Source: Candidatus Kaistella beijingensis
GTDB taxonomy: Bacteria; Bacteroidota; Bacteroidia; Flavobacteriales; Weeksellaceae
NCBI RefSeq assembly: GCF_020084865.1
Contig: NZ_CP071953.1
Span: 1,116,001 to 1,180,000, forward strand
Direction: 5' to 3'
Length of the DNA stretch: 64,000 nucleotides
Part shown: positions 36,501 to 43,846 of the stretch, in pieces
How positions within the stretch are numbered: the first letter of the stretch is position 1
Layout of the letters: every line of letters starts with the position of its first letter
The notes under the pieces: generated by a model
The model's database searches: none
Seen by the model: only the letters and a program-made list of their open reading frames with translations
Told to the model about the DNA's origin: nothing
Translations under genes and position numbers: made by a program

Positions 36501-36725
36501 GCTTTCGTTGCTTCTCTCGGATTTTTGCCAATGGCAACTTCCACCGGAGAAGGCGCCGAAGTTCAGCGACCACTCGCAACCGTAGTAATCGGCGGACTTT
36601 TGCTCGCAACTTATCTCACGCTTTATCTTTTGCCGGTAATGTATATTTGGTTTGAAACCCATTTGCCGGATAAACGCAGAAAATTAAAAGAAATCAGTGA
36701 TGCAGAGGATGGATATGAGTTGTAA
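33555..36725 (+). CDS. czcA: Heavy-metal efflux RND permease, CzcA/CusA family
   Basis: 1056 residues, full length for HME-RND pumps, with 12 membrane segments in the RND layout. Begins IIEFSIKNKLIIILMTLGL. The TM4 motif DFGLIVDGAVIIVEAVLHRL near residues 400-419 has the DFGxxxDGA form typical of divalent cation (Zn, Co, Cd, Ni) pumps rather than the Cu/Ag type; the usual VEN is VEA here. Motifs such as RDVVKIGGKTRLRPVLMTA and ATSTGEGAEVQRPLATVVIGG follow. It works with the TolC-family and adaptor genes downstream. Confidence 0.92.
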   Translation: MLNKIIEFSIKNKLIIILMTLGLIIYGIFEVKKLPIDAVPDITDNQVQIITVSPSLGAPDVERFITFPLEQANNNIAGIKQMRSFSRFGLSVITIVFEDDIDLHLARQQVAERLQQVSKDIPTSLGTPQMAPISTGLGEIYQYVVRPKKGYEHRYNSMQLRTIQDWVVRRQLVGTEGVADVASFGGDLKQYEVAINPSQLQSMGVTMTEVFDALSKNNQNTGGAYIEKGPSVLFIRTEGLVGKISDIENIVVKNLPDGTPILVKNIGTVQYGKAIRYGAMTYNGEGEVAGAVVMMMKGANSNEVIAKVKTRIEEIQKTLPEGVKIDAFLDRTKMVNNAIGTVEKNLMEGALIVVFVLVLFLGNFRAGLLVASVIPLAMLFAIIMMNIFGVSGNLMSLGALDFGLIVDGAVIIVEAVLHRLQHLKIYQGKTISQKFMDDEVYTSASKMMNSAVFGQIIILIVYLPILTLQGIEGKMFKPMAQTVIFALLGAFILSLTYIPMMSTLFLSKKIEHKKNFSDKMMEKLERLYDFSLNKVLRIPNIVFFGVVGLFFVAIFVMTRLGGEFIPSLPEGDFAVDTRVLPGSNLKTSTDAVQKSSQILLKKFPEIEKIVGKTGSSEIPTDPMPIDASDMMIILKPRDEWTSAKSYNELSEKMSAELKKNMIGVTYSFQYPVAMRFNELMTGARQDVVCKIYGENLDTLKVYAEKLGEISKKIDGAQNIYVEPVSGMPQIVITYKREALSQFGLNVNDVNNIVNTAFAGQATGSVFEGEKKFDLVVRLSGEKRKNVEDVNNLLISTPMGSEIPLSSVANVELKESINQIQRENAMRRIIVGFNVRERDIQSTVEDLQASVEKNLKLPSGYSIKYGGTFENLQQAKSRLGIAVPVSLLLILLMLYFAFNSIKYGLLIFSAIPLSAIGGILSLWLRDMNFSISAGVGFIALFGVAVLNGIVLIAEFNRQKEFHKDLRDVVKIGGKTRLRPVLMTAFVASLGFLPMATSTGEGAEVQRPLATVVIGGLLLATYLTLYLLPVMYIWFETHLPDKRRKLKEISDAEDGYEL

Positions 36726-36785
36726 GGAAGTTGGAAGTTGGAAGTTGGAAGTTGGGAGACCGAAGTCCGAAGACGGAAGATGAAA
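36724..36785. repeat. Intergenic word repeat W3
   Basis: GGAAGTTGGAAGTTGGAAGT, TGGGAGACCGAAGTCCGAAG, ACGGAAGATGAAAAAC. Near-exact tandem units of GTTGGAA followed by the variant GAAGTCC. It begins inside the czcA stop region. Further downstream (36890-36910) CTTTTGTGCCTTTTGTGG is another frequent word. Confidence 0.65.
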
Positions 36786-36924
36786 AACTTCTTTGCCGTC
36801 TTTGAAAGTAAAATTTTAGAAATAAAATCGATTTTTAAAATTTATGTGCACTTCTAAAACCAATTCGTTCCACCTCAAAAAATAATAACTTTTGTGCCTT
36901 TTGTGGTTTAAAATCTAAAATAAA

Positions 36925-38139
36925 ATGAACAAAAAACTATTAATAATACTCACTTTTTCGGTTTTCAAAATTGGATTTTCGCAAACTCCAATTTCCTTGG
37001 AAACCGCCTATGAAAAAGCCCTTAACAACAACCTGAACGTAAAATCAGGACAATTACGGATAAATTATCAGGACAAAATAAAAAATTCCTACGCCGTTAT
37101 GGACCCGCTGAATATTTCCGGAGAAATCGGACAGATGAACTCGGCGTATGTGGATAATGGAATTTCTGTTAATCAAACGCTTCGTTTACCTGCTTTTTAT
37201 AAAAGTCAGAAACAGGTTTTGTTGGAAGAATGGAAAAATGCAGCGCTGGCTTTAGATGTTCAAAAATGGCAACTGAAGCGTGAAATTGCTTTGATTTACA
37301 ACAGCTTAAATTATTATGATGAAAAGCAAAAACTGTTAAAAAAAGCGCAGGATATTTATTCAGAATATTACAAAAAATCCGAACTTCGTTTGAAAGCGGG
37401 CGAAAGCAATATTTTAGAAAAAACGACAGCAGAAAATTATCGAAGTCAGGCGGAAATCCAAACCCAAAGTCTTCTGAAAGACCGTGACGTTGCGCTTTAT
37501 CAATTCAATTACCTCATTAATGATGGCGAAATTTACACCAATCAAAAAGAAGACTTCTACAATATGAATTTAATTTTTGATGAAAACTATGCCGGAAATT
37601 CCTTGGTTTTAAAACAGTTGGAGCAGCAAAAAAACATCGAAAACGCCAGATTGGAAGCCGAAAAAAAGAAACTTTTACCAAGCTTTAATGTCGGACTAAA
37701 ATCAATGACAATGCGAGGAAACGGAGCCGATGACAAAAATTACGACGGAATGCACCGCTTTCAATCAGGCGTGATTGGTGTTGGTTTGCCGATTTTCAAT
37801 TCTGCCCAAAAATCGTTGATTGAAGGACAAAAAATCAACCAACAAATTGCCGAAAACAACTATCAATTGACGGTTCGCAACCTAAAAAACCAATACGCAA
37901 AAACCTACGGAGAATATCAAAAACTAAAATCAGAAATCGAATATTACAAAACCAAAGGTTTAAAAAACGCAGAAACCATAATGTTTACCGCTAATTTACT
38001 CCAAAAAGAAGGCGAAATCAACTATTTGGAATACACAATGCTCGTGAACCAAAGTTTGGACATCCAAAACAAATACATTGATGCGCAGAAACTTTTAAAC
38101 GAAAAAATTATAGAACTGAACAGTTTGAAAAGTGAATAG
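36925..38139 (+). CDS. czcC: TolC-family outer-membrane efflux protein (CzcC-like)
   Basis: 404 residues with a signal peptide (MNKKLLIILTFSVFKIGFSQ). TolC repeats: PISLETAYEKALNNNLNVKSGQLRI and long helices with YQDKIKNSY, AENYRSQAEIQTQSLLKDRD, and a second half QKSLIEGQKINQQIAENNYQLTVRN. It forms the outer-membrane channel of the tripartite pump; gene order here is A, C, B. Confidence 0.88.
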   Translation: MNKKLLIILTFSVFKIGFSQTPISLETAYEKALNNNLNVKSGQLRINYQDKIKNSYAVMDPLNISGEIGQMNSAYVDNGISVNQTLRLPAFYKSQKQVLLEEWKNAALALDVQKWQLKREIALIYNSLNYYDEKQKLLKKAQDIYSEYYKKSELRLKAGESNILEKTTAENYRSQAEIQTQSLLKDRDVALYQFNYLINDGEIYTNQKEDFYNMNLIFDENYAGNSLVLKQLEQQKNIENARLEAEKKKLLPSFNVGLKSMTMRGNGADDKNYDGMHRFQSGVIGVGLPIFNSAQKSLIEGQKINQQIAENNYQLTVRNLKNQYAKTYGEYQKLKSEIEYYKTKGLKNAETIMFTANLLQKEGEINYLEYTMLVNQSLDIQNKYIDAQKLLNEKIIELNSLKSE

Positions 38140-38240
38140 TGAATCCGTCTCGCTGTGAATAGTGAATTTAAAAATAAGAATTTGAATTATTGAATTGCCA
38201 ATTATCAAACAATTTCAAACCAATTCAAATTATATTAAAC
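38131..38240. repeat. Intergenic word repeat W8/W9
   Basis: GTGAATAGTGAATCCGTCTC, GCTGTGAATAGTGAATTT, then AATTATCAAACAATTTCAAA. The W8 part overlaps the last codons of the TolC-family gene. Relatives at 11048 and 61562. Confidence 0.5.
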
Positions 38241-38256
38241 TAAAGAATTTATAATA

Positions 38257-39387
38257 ATGAAAAAATCAATAATCATCATACTTTCGGGCTTTCTAATTTT
38301 CGCTTGCTCGAAAAAAGAAGAAGCCAAAACCGAAGAAACCTTCGCCATTTCCGGCAACCAAATCACCCTCACCGATTTGCAGAAAAAAACAGCCGGAATT
38401 GAAACAACCACCCTCAACAACCAAAACATCGGCAACAAAATTTTGCTCACCGGACAAATCGATGTTCCACCAACAGGAATGGCGGGAGTATCCGCTTCAA
38501 CAGGTGGAATTGTGAAAGTTGCCCGTTTTATGCCCGGAAATTATGTGTCGCGCGGACAAACTTTGGCGGTGGTGGAAAATCCTGAAATGGCGCAACTTCA
38601 GCAGGATTATCTTCAGGCAAAAGCCAATCTCGGTTACGCTCAAAAAGATTACGAACGCCAAAAATATTTGAACAAGTACCAGGCAAGTTCCGACAAAGCA
38701 ACGCAACGCGCCGCAAGTGAAGCCCAAAATCAAAGCGCCGCCGTGAACGGAATTGCCTCAAAATTAAAATCTTACGGCATCAATCCGAGTTCTGTTTCCA
38801 ATGGAAATATTCGCAAATCGGTTGCAGTTGTTGCGCCAATTTCGGGTTATGTTTCCAAGGTGAATGTCACGCTCGGACAGTTCGTTTCGCCTGCGGAAGT
38901 GCTCTACGAAATCGTGAACAACGGTGAAACACATCTCGCCCTGAAAGTTTTTGAAAAAGATTTGAACAAAATTTCCCTCGGACAAAAAGTTTACGGCTTT
39001 ACCAACCAAAATCCGGAGAAAAAATACGCCGCAACCGTCGCATTAATCGGCAAAGATTTCACGCCAGACCGCAGCGTTTTGGTGCACTGTCAGCTCATCG
39101 ATAAGGACGCCTCGCTCATTCCCGGAACCTTTATGAATGCGGAGATTGAAGTCGGTGCAACCGAAGGTTTCATCATTCCCGACGACGCGATTGTCACTTG
39201 GGAAAACAAGCAGTATATTTTCGAGGAAATCAAGCCAAAAACCTATAAAATGTTTCCCATAACGATCGGAAATTCCGAAAACGGCTACACGCAATTGGTC
39301 AATTTCCACATCCGAAACGCCAACAAAACCTTCGTCACCAAAGGCGCTTATCACCTATTGATGGCTTTGAAAAACGTGGAAGAATAA
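38257..39387 (+). CDS. czcB: RND periplasmic adaptor lipoprotein (CzcB-like)
   Basis: 376 residues. Lipoprotein signal (lipobox FAC, Cys17). Membrane-fusion protein layout: barrel-sandwich GNYVSRGQTLAVVENPEMAQLQQDY, coiled-coil hairpin (residues about 110-155) with QKYLNKYQASSDKATQRAAS, GYVSKVNVTLGQFVSPAEVLYEIV, and a C-terminal beta-barrel PDDAIVTWENKQYIFEEI. It links CzcA and CzcC-like proteins. Confidence 0.9.
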   Translation: MKKSIIIILSGFLIFACSKKEEAKTEETFAISGNQITLTDLQKKTAGIETTTLNNQNIGNKILLTGQIDVPPTGMAGVSASTGGIVKVARFMPGNYVSRGQTLAVVENPEMAQLQQDYLQAKANLGYAQKDYERQKYLNKYQASSDKATQRAASEAQNQSAAVNGIASKLKSYGINPSSVSNGNIRKSVAVVAPISGYVSKVNVTLGQFVSPAEVLYEIVNNGETHLALKVFEKDLNKISLGQKVYGFTNQNPEKKYAATVALIGKDFTPDRSVLVHCQLIDKDASLIPGTFMNAEIEVGATEGFIIPDDAIVTWENKQYIFEEIKPKTYKMFPITIGNSENGYTQLVNFHIRNANKTFVTKGAYHLLMALKNVEE

Positions 39388-39470
39388 AGAGTTTGAAGTC
39401 GGGAAACCGAAATCTGAAGATTAAAAAATCTCAAAAACTCTCAAACACTACCACTCTCAAACAATAATTT
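39388..39470. repeat. Intergenic word repeat W3
   Basis: GAGTTTGAAGTCGGGAAACC, GAAATCTGAAGATT, then CTCAAAAACTCTCAAACACT, ACCACTCTCAAACAAT. Spacer between czcB and element B. Confidence 0.5.
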
Positions 39471-39566
39471 GGAGCCGGGAACCTGCTTTCGCTACTCGCT
39501 TTTTTTCGGCGGCGGCTTCGCCGCCGCCGAAAAAAGAGCTCAGACACGCCGCTCAATCAGGGCTAG
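39471..39566 (+). repeat. Structured ~95 bp intergenic element, copy B
   Basis: GGAGCCGGGAACCTGCTTTC, GCTACTCGC, T run, then a perfect GGCGGCGGC/GCCGCCGCC hairpin, A run, AGAGCTCAGACACGCCGCTC, AATCAGGGCTAG. Flanks match copy A at 5871-5965 (opposite strand) base for base over long stretches, while the central hairpin is unrelated. It is a GC island in an AT-rich region. The spacer from 39567 to 39689 is AT-rich and holds GATCTGTGAAAATCTG. Confidence 0.85.
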
Positions 39567-39689
39567 TTACGAGCAGGAATTTTTAGAAAAATTTAATCTG
39601 AAAAATTAACTTTATATGATCTGTGAAAATCTGTAAAATCACTAAGAAAATACATTCAAATAATTTAAATTGCAATTAAAATAAACAAA

Positions 39690-40403
39690 ATGGAAAATAA
39701 ACTAACAATTGAAAACTACATGGATAGTCACTAAATCCACCGCAGCAATTGGCTTCGAGCCGCTGTTTTGGGTGCAAACGACGGAATTATTTCAATTTCG
39801 AGTTTGGCGATTGGTGTTGCAGCGGCAAGTTCAACACGGGAACCGATACTTTTAGCGACCGTTGCAGGTTTGGTTGCAGGTGCATTGTCGATGGCCGCAG
39901 GCGAATATGTTTCCGTAAGTTCACAAACCGACATTGAAAAAGCCGATATCGAACGCGAAAAAATAGAACTGAAAGAAATGCCGGAAGAAGAACTCAGTAT
40001 TTTGGCACAAATTTATGAAAACCGTGGACTGAAAAGAGAAACGGCACTGCTTGTTGCCAAAGAACTCACCGAAACTGATGCTTTAGCAGCTCATGTTCGC
40101 GACGAATTGGGCATCAACGAAATCAGTCAGGCAAATCCTTTACAGGCGGCTCTGGCTTCGGGAGCGGCTTTCACTGTTGGAGGTGTTCTTCCACTTTTGG
40201 TCACCCTTTTTGCTCCCGTTCAAAATATGGAATATTGGCTGTACGGATTTACCATCGTTTTCCTTGGAATTTTAGGCACCGTTTCCGCAAAAGTTGGTGG
40301 TTCAAGTATTATGAAAGCGATTATGAGAATTATTATTTGGGGAACCATCGCAATGATTTTATCTGCTTTGGTTGGATATCTTTTCGGGGTGAATGTTGCG
40401 TAA
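39690..40403 (+). pseudogene. VIT1/CCC1 family transporter with in-frame stop at codon 15
   Basis: ATG 39690 reads MENKLTIENYMDSH, then TAA (39732-39734), then IHRSNWLRAAVLGANDGIIS in the same frame. The stretch HxIHRSNWLRAAVLGANDG is the normal N-terminus of VIT1/CCC1 iron/manganese transporters, so the stop interrupts homology; a TTA to TAA change would explain it. The rest (about 223 residues) is intact with GEYVSVSSQTDIEKAD and the C-terminal membrane segments. The first start after the stop, TTG 39768, would remove the conserved first membrane segment. Confidence 0.7.
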
Positions 40404-40469
40404 AACTTAATGAATTGAGATTTTGAATGAAAAATTTTAAAAAATGTTTTCAAAATCAAAAATCATTTC

Positions 40470-40477
40470 TATATTTG
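40470..40477 (+). promoter_or_regulatory. trp operon promoter, -7 element
   Basis: TATATTTG, perfect TAnnTTTG, five bases before the leader peptide ATG at 40483. A TTTT lies at the -33 position (40447-40450, spacing 19). The transcript probably starts at or very near the leader ATG. Confidence 0.65.
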
Positions 40478-40482
40478 TCCCA

Positions 40483-40554
40483 ATGAAAACAACAAACAAC
40501 AATTGGTGGTGGCTTCAAAACTCTCAAGGTCTTGAACACTCTTCTTTTGCTTAA
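40483..40554 (+). CDS. trpL: trp leader peptide with three consecutive Trp codons
   Basis: 23 codons: MKTTNNNWWWLQNSQGLEHS then SFA and a TAA stop. The three TGG codons at 40504-40512 sit 21-30 bases into the message, as in attenuation leaders. Stalling of a ribosome there when Trp-tRNA is scarce would expose or mask the four pairing segments downstream. The start is practically at the promoter, so initiation is likely leaderless. Recognised only from context and Trp codons. Confidence 0.85.
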   Translation: MKTTNNNWWWLQNSQGLEHSSFA

Positions 40555-40614
40555 AAATATTGAAACCAAAAATTTAGAAAAAGGCTTTGACATATATGTT
40601 GAAGCCTTTTTTTT
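40511..40614 (+). terminator. trp attenuator: four alternating segments and terminator
   Basis: Segment 1 GGCTTCAA (40511-40518), segment 2 TTGAAACC (40560-40567), segment 3 GGCTTTGA (40583-40590), segment 4 TTGAAGCC (40599-40606) followed by TTTTTTTT. 3:4 forms the terminator hairpin, extended through GACAT/ATGTT. 1:2 pairs 7 of 8 and 2:3 pairs with one mismatch and wobbles. Segment 1 overlaps the last Trp codon; the leader stop codon lies just before segment 2. Confidence 0.8.
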
Positions 40615-40671
40615 GTCATTGCGAGCGAACCGTAGCAAACCCAACTAAAATATTTTAAACTTTAATTTAAA

Positions 40672-42093
40672 ATGAATTTCATCCAAAAAACCAAAATAAA
40701 AACCACCGTAAAATCTACCTTAAGCGACCTTTTCACGCCAATTGGGATTTATGTGCGACTTCGCGACCACTTTCGTGACACGATTCTTTTGGAAAGTGCG
40801 GGAAACCAAAATTCTGAAAATTCTTTCTCATTTATCGCGGTGAATGCCATTGCAGGAATTGAAATCCGAAACTTTGTGGAAGCCGAGATAAAATTCCCGT
40901 TAGAAAGTCCTCAAAAAATCAATATTGAAAAGGAAAAACTTACCGATTTGCTTCAAAATTTTTCAAAAACTTTTGAGTGTGAAATCCCAAAACATGACAT
41001 CGGGAAACAGGCGCAAGGTTTTTTTGGATATACAAGTTACGACGCGATTCCTTTTTTTGAAAACATCAAATTCAAAGAGATTTCCGAAGAGAATAAAATT
41101 CCATTGTTGCGGTATCGACTTTATCAGTATGTGATTGCCATCAATCATCACAATGACGAAATGTTTTTGATTGAGAACAAAATCAAGGGTTTAAAATCTG
41201 AAATTTCAACTATTGAAAATTTAATCAACCAAAAAAATGCGCCCGTTTTTCCTTTTGAAATCATGGGGAACGAAACTTCAAATTTAACAGATGAAGCATA
41301 CAAAAATTCGGTGGAGTTGGCGAAAAAACACTGTTTCCGAGGCGACGTTTTCCAATTGGTTTTGAGCAGACGATTTGAACAAAAATTTCGTGGCGACGAA
41401 TTCAATGTTTATCGTGCTTTGCGAAATATCAATCCTTCACCTTATTTATTTTTCTTTGATTACGGTGATTATAAATTAATTGGCTCAAGTCCTGAAAGTC
41501 AACTGATTATCAAAAATAAACAAGCCATCATTCATCCTATCGCGGGAACTTTCAAGCGAACAGGAAATGTAGAAAAGGATTTGGATTCTGCAGAAGAACT
41601 TAAAAAAGACCCAAAAGAAAACGCGGAACATACGATGCTTGTTGACTTGGCGCGAAATGATTTAAGCATTTGTGGAAAAAATACTCAAGTTTCAAAATTG
41701 AAGGAAATTCAGTTTTTTTCACACGTCATTCACATGGTTTCGGAAGTCGTGACGGAAGTTTCAGAAAATCAGAATCCTTTTGAAATGATTGCCACCACCT
41801 TCCCACAGGGAACTTTGAGCGGTGCACCGAAATTTAAAGCGATGGAACTGATTGACAGTTACGAAAAAACTTCACGCAGTTATTACGGAGGTTGCATCGG
41901 TTTTGTCGGTTTTGACGGCAGCTGTAATCAGGCGATTATGATTCGGACTTTTTTAAGCAAAAACAACACGCTATTTTATCAAGCAGGTGCAGGAATTGTT
42001 GCTAAATCCTCCGCAGAAAGTGAATTGCAGGAAGTGAACAATAAATTAGGTGCGTTAAAAAAAGCGATTAGTAAAGCAGAAAATATAATATAA
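40672..42093 (+). CDS. trpE: Anthranilate synthase component I
   Basis: 473 residues. Feedback (Trp) binding element LLESAGNQNSENSFSFIAVN near residue 38-60. Chorismate-binding domain with DVFQLVLSRRFEQ, LIGSSPESQLI, HPIAGTFKRTG near 285-295, AEHTMLVDLARNDL, and FPQGTLSGAPKFKAMELID. It makes anthranilate from chorismate with ammonia from TrpG. First structural gene, 58 bp after the attenuator. Confidence 0.96.
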   Translation: MNFIQKTKIKTTVKSTLSDLFTPIGIYVRLRDHFRDTILLESAGNQNSENSFSFIAVNAIAGIEIRNFVEAEIKFPLESPQKINIEKEKLTDLLQNFSKTFECEIPKHDIGKQAQGFFGYTSYDAIPFFENIKFKEISEENKIPLLRYRLYQYVIAINHHNDEMFLIENKIKGLKSEISTIENLINQKNAPVFPFEIMGNETSNLTDEAYKNSVELAKKHCFRGDVFQLVLSRRFEQKFRGDEFNVYRALRNINPSPYLFFFDYGDYKLIGSSPESQLIIKNKQAIIHPIAGTFKRTGNVEKDLDSAEELKKDPKENAEHTMLVDLARNDLSICGKNTQVSKLKEIQFFSHVIHMVSEVVTEVSENQNPFEMIATTFPQGTLSGAPKFKAMELIDSYEKTSRSYYGGCIGFVGFDGSCNQAIMIRTFLSKNNTLFYQAGAGIVAKSSAESELQEVNNKLGALKKAISKAENII

Positions 42094-42165
42094 CAATGTA
42101 ATAATCTACCAATGTGAAAATTTAGGATTGGTAAATTTTTACATTGGTAAATTGGTAAATTAAAT
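42092..42165. repeat. Intergenic word repeat W6 between trpE and trpG
   Basis: ACAATGTAATAATCTACCAA, TGTGAAAATTTAGGATTGG, TAAATTTTTACATTGGTAAA, TTGGTAAATT. Tandem GGTAAATT units; part is self-complementary. Confidence 0.6.
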
Positions 42166-42168
42166 ATA

Positions 42169-42734
42169 ATGAAAATCTTAGTTTTTGACAATTACGACAG
42201 TTTCACCTACAATTTGGTTCAGATGATTGAGCAGATTGTGGGCGAAAAAGTAGATGTGTTCCGCAACGACCAAATTTCTTTGGAAGACATTGAAAAATAC
42301 GACAAAATTATACTTTCTCCAGGTCCAGGAATTCCCGAAGAAGCAGGTATTTTATTGGATTTAATAAAAAATATGCACCTGAAAAATCTATTTTCGGCGT
42401 TTGTCTTGGTCAGCAAGCGATTGCGGAAGCATTTGGCGGAAGTCTGATTAATCTTTCCGAAATTTTTCATGGCGTTGCAACGAAATCCAAACAGGTTAAG
42501 GAACATCAAATTTTCAAAAATTTGCCCGATACATTGGAAGTTGGGCGTTATCATTCTTGGGCGGTAAATCCCGATGATTTTCCCGAAGAACTGGAAATCA
42601 CATCTATCGACAAAGACGGAATGATTATGAGTTTGAAACACAAAAACTACGATGTTCACGCAGTTCAATATCATCCCGAAAGTATTTTAACACCAAAAGG
42701 AAAGCAGATTTTGGAAAACTTTCTTAATGGTTAA
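42169..42734 (+). pseudogene. trpG: Anthranilate synthase component II (glutamine amidotransferase), frameshifted
   Basis: From ATG 42169 the first 67 residues match TrpG (MKILVFDNYDSFTYNLVQMI, ILSPGPGIPEEAG). At 42366-42372 the frame meets A-AAA-AAT; a -1 shift there restores YAPEKSIFGVCLGQQAIAEA (catalytic Cys), GRYHSWAVNP and AVQYHPES (His-Glu) to the stop at 42734, about 188 residues, normal length. In the zero frame translation ends at 42447. Either a one-base deletion in an A run, a sequencing error, or recoding. Everything after the shift is well conserved, so the lesion is recent or not a lesion. Confidence 0.85.
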
Positions 42735-42805
42735 TTATAAATTGTTAATTGTTAATATTTCGAATTTTTGAATCAATCATTAACAATTAACCACTAACAA
42801 TTCTA
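42731..42805. repeat. Intergenic word repeat W5 between trpG and trpD
   Basis: GGTTAATTATAAATTGTTAA, TTGTTAATATTTCG, then TCATTAACAATTAACC, ACTAACAATT. The two halves are inverted, so a hairpin can form. A short relative follows trpD (43784-43815). Confidence 0.55.
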
Positions 42806-43795
42806 ATGAAACAGATTTTACAATATTTATTCAACCACAACACGCTTTCAAAAGCCGAAGCAAAAGCAATTCTGATTGAAATTGCGCAGAACAAATTCAA
42901 TGAAAATGAAGTCACTTCTTTTGTCACCGTTTTCCTGATGAGAAGTATTACTTTGGAGGAACTGGAAGGATTTCGCGAGGCGCTTCTTGCACTTTCGCTT
43001 CCCGTTGAATTGCAAAAAGATGATTTGCTCGACATCGTGGGAACAGGCGGCGATGGAAAAAACACCTTCAACATTTCTACTTTGGCAAGTTTCGTGGTGG
43101 CAGGAACAGGACAAAAGGTGGCGAAACACGGAAACTACGGTGTTTCCACGATTTCCGGAGCGTCCAATGTTTTGGAAGAATTGGGTTATCAATTTAAAAA
43201 TAACAGTGTCGATTTGCAAAGGGATTTAGATAAGGGAAACATTTGTTTTCTCCATGCACCGATTTTTCACCCCGCTTTGAAATCGGTTGCACCACTCCGA
43301 AAAGGTCTTGGTTTGCGCACTTTTTTCAATATTTTGGGTCCACTTGTAAATCCCGCTAAACCAAAATATGCGCTTATTGGCGTTTACAATTTGGAAATCG
43401 CAAGGATTTACCAGTATCTTTTGCAGAAAGGCAGCCAAAATTTCACCTTAGTTCACGCGTTGGACGGTTACGATGAAATCTCGTTAACTTCCGACACGAA
43501 AATTTTCGACAAAAAGGGTGAACATATCCATTCTGCTCAAGATTTAGGGTTTAAAAATATTGTTCCTGAAAGTATTTTCGGTGGAAATTCCAAACAGGAT
43601 TCCGCAAAAATTTTTATGGATATATTACAAGGAAATGGAACGGATGAACAGAATTCGGTTGTGATTTCAAATGCTGCAATGGCACTGAAAACCACAGAAA
43701 AATTTGGTAATTATGAAGACTGTCTTGCTCTTGCAAAAGAAAGTTTGGAGAGTGGAAAAGCGTTGAATTGTCTTCGACAAATAATTAATAATTAA
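42806..43795 (+). CDS. trpD: Anthranilate phosphoribosyltransferase
   Basis: 329 residues. VGTGGDGKNTFNIST near residue 74-88, KHGNYGVSTISGASNVLEEL (substrate and PRPP loops), HPALKSVAPLRKGLGLRTFFNILGPLVNPA, and VHALDGYDEISLT. Transfers the phosphoribosyl group to anthranilate. Follows trpG after a repeat-filled spacer. Confidence 0.96.
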   Translation: MKQILQYLFNHNTLSKAEAKAILIEIAQNKFNENEVTSFVTVFLMRSITLEELEGFREALLALSLPVELQKDDLLDIVGTGGDGKNTFNISTLASFVVAGTGQKVAKHGNYGVSTISGASNVLEELGYQFKNNSVDLQRDLDKGNICFLHAPIFHPALKSVAPLRKGLGLRTFFNILGPLVNPAKPKYALIGVYNLEIARIYQYLLQKGSQNFTLVHALDGYDEISLTSDTKIFDKKGEHIHSAQDLGFKNIVPESIFGGNSKQDSAKIFMDILQGNGTDEQNSVVISNAAMALKTTEKFGNYEDCLALAKESLESGKALNCLRQIINN

Positions 43796-43846
43796 CAATG
43801 AAAAATTAATAATTTTTAAGATGTTGAATCACTTTGCATTGAAAAT

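Noticed and set aside
39471..39566. Element B as a plain terminator of czcB
   Set aside because: The long conserved flanks shared with copy A and the lack of a terminal T run after the hairpin argue for a dispersed element.
42522..42734. A separate small gene in the distal part of trpG
   Set aside because: Its sequence is the TrpG C-terminus continuing from the -1 frame; it is one gene with a frame break.
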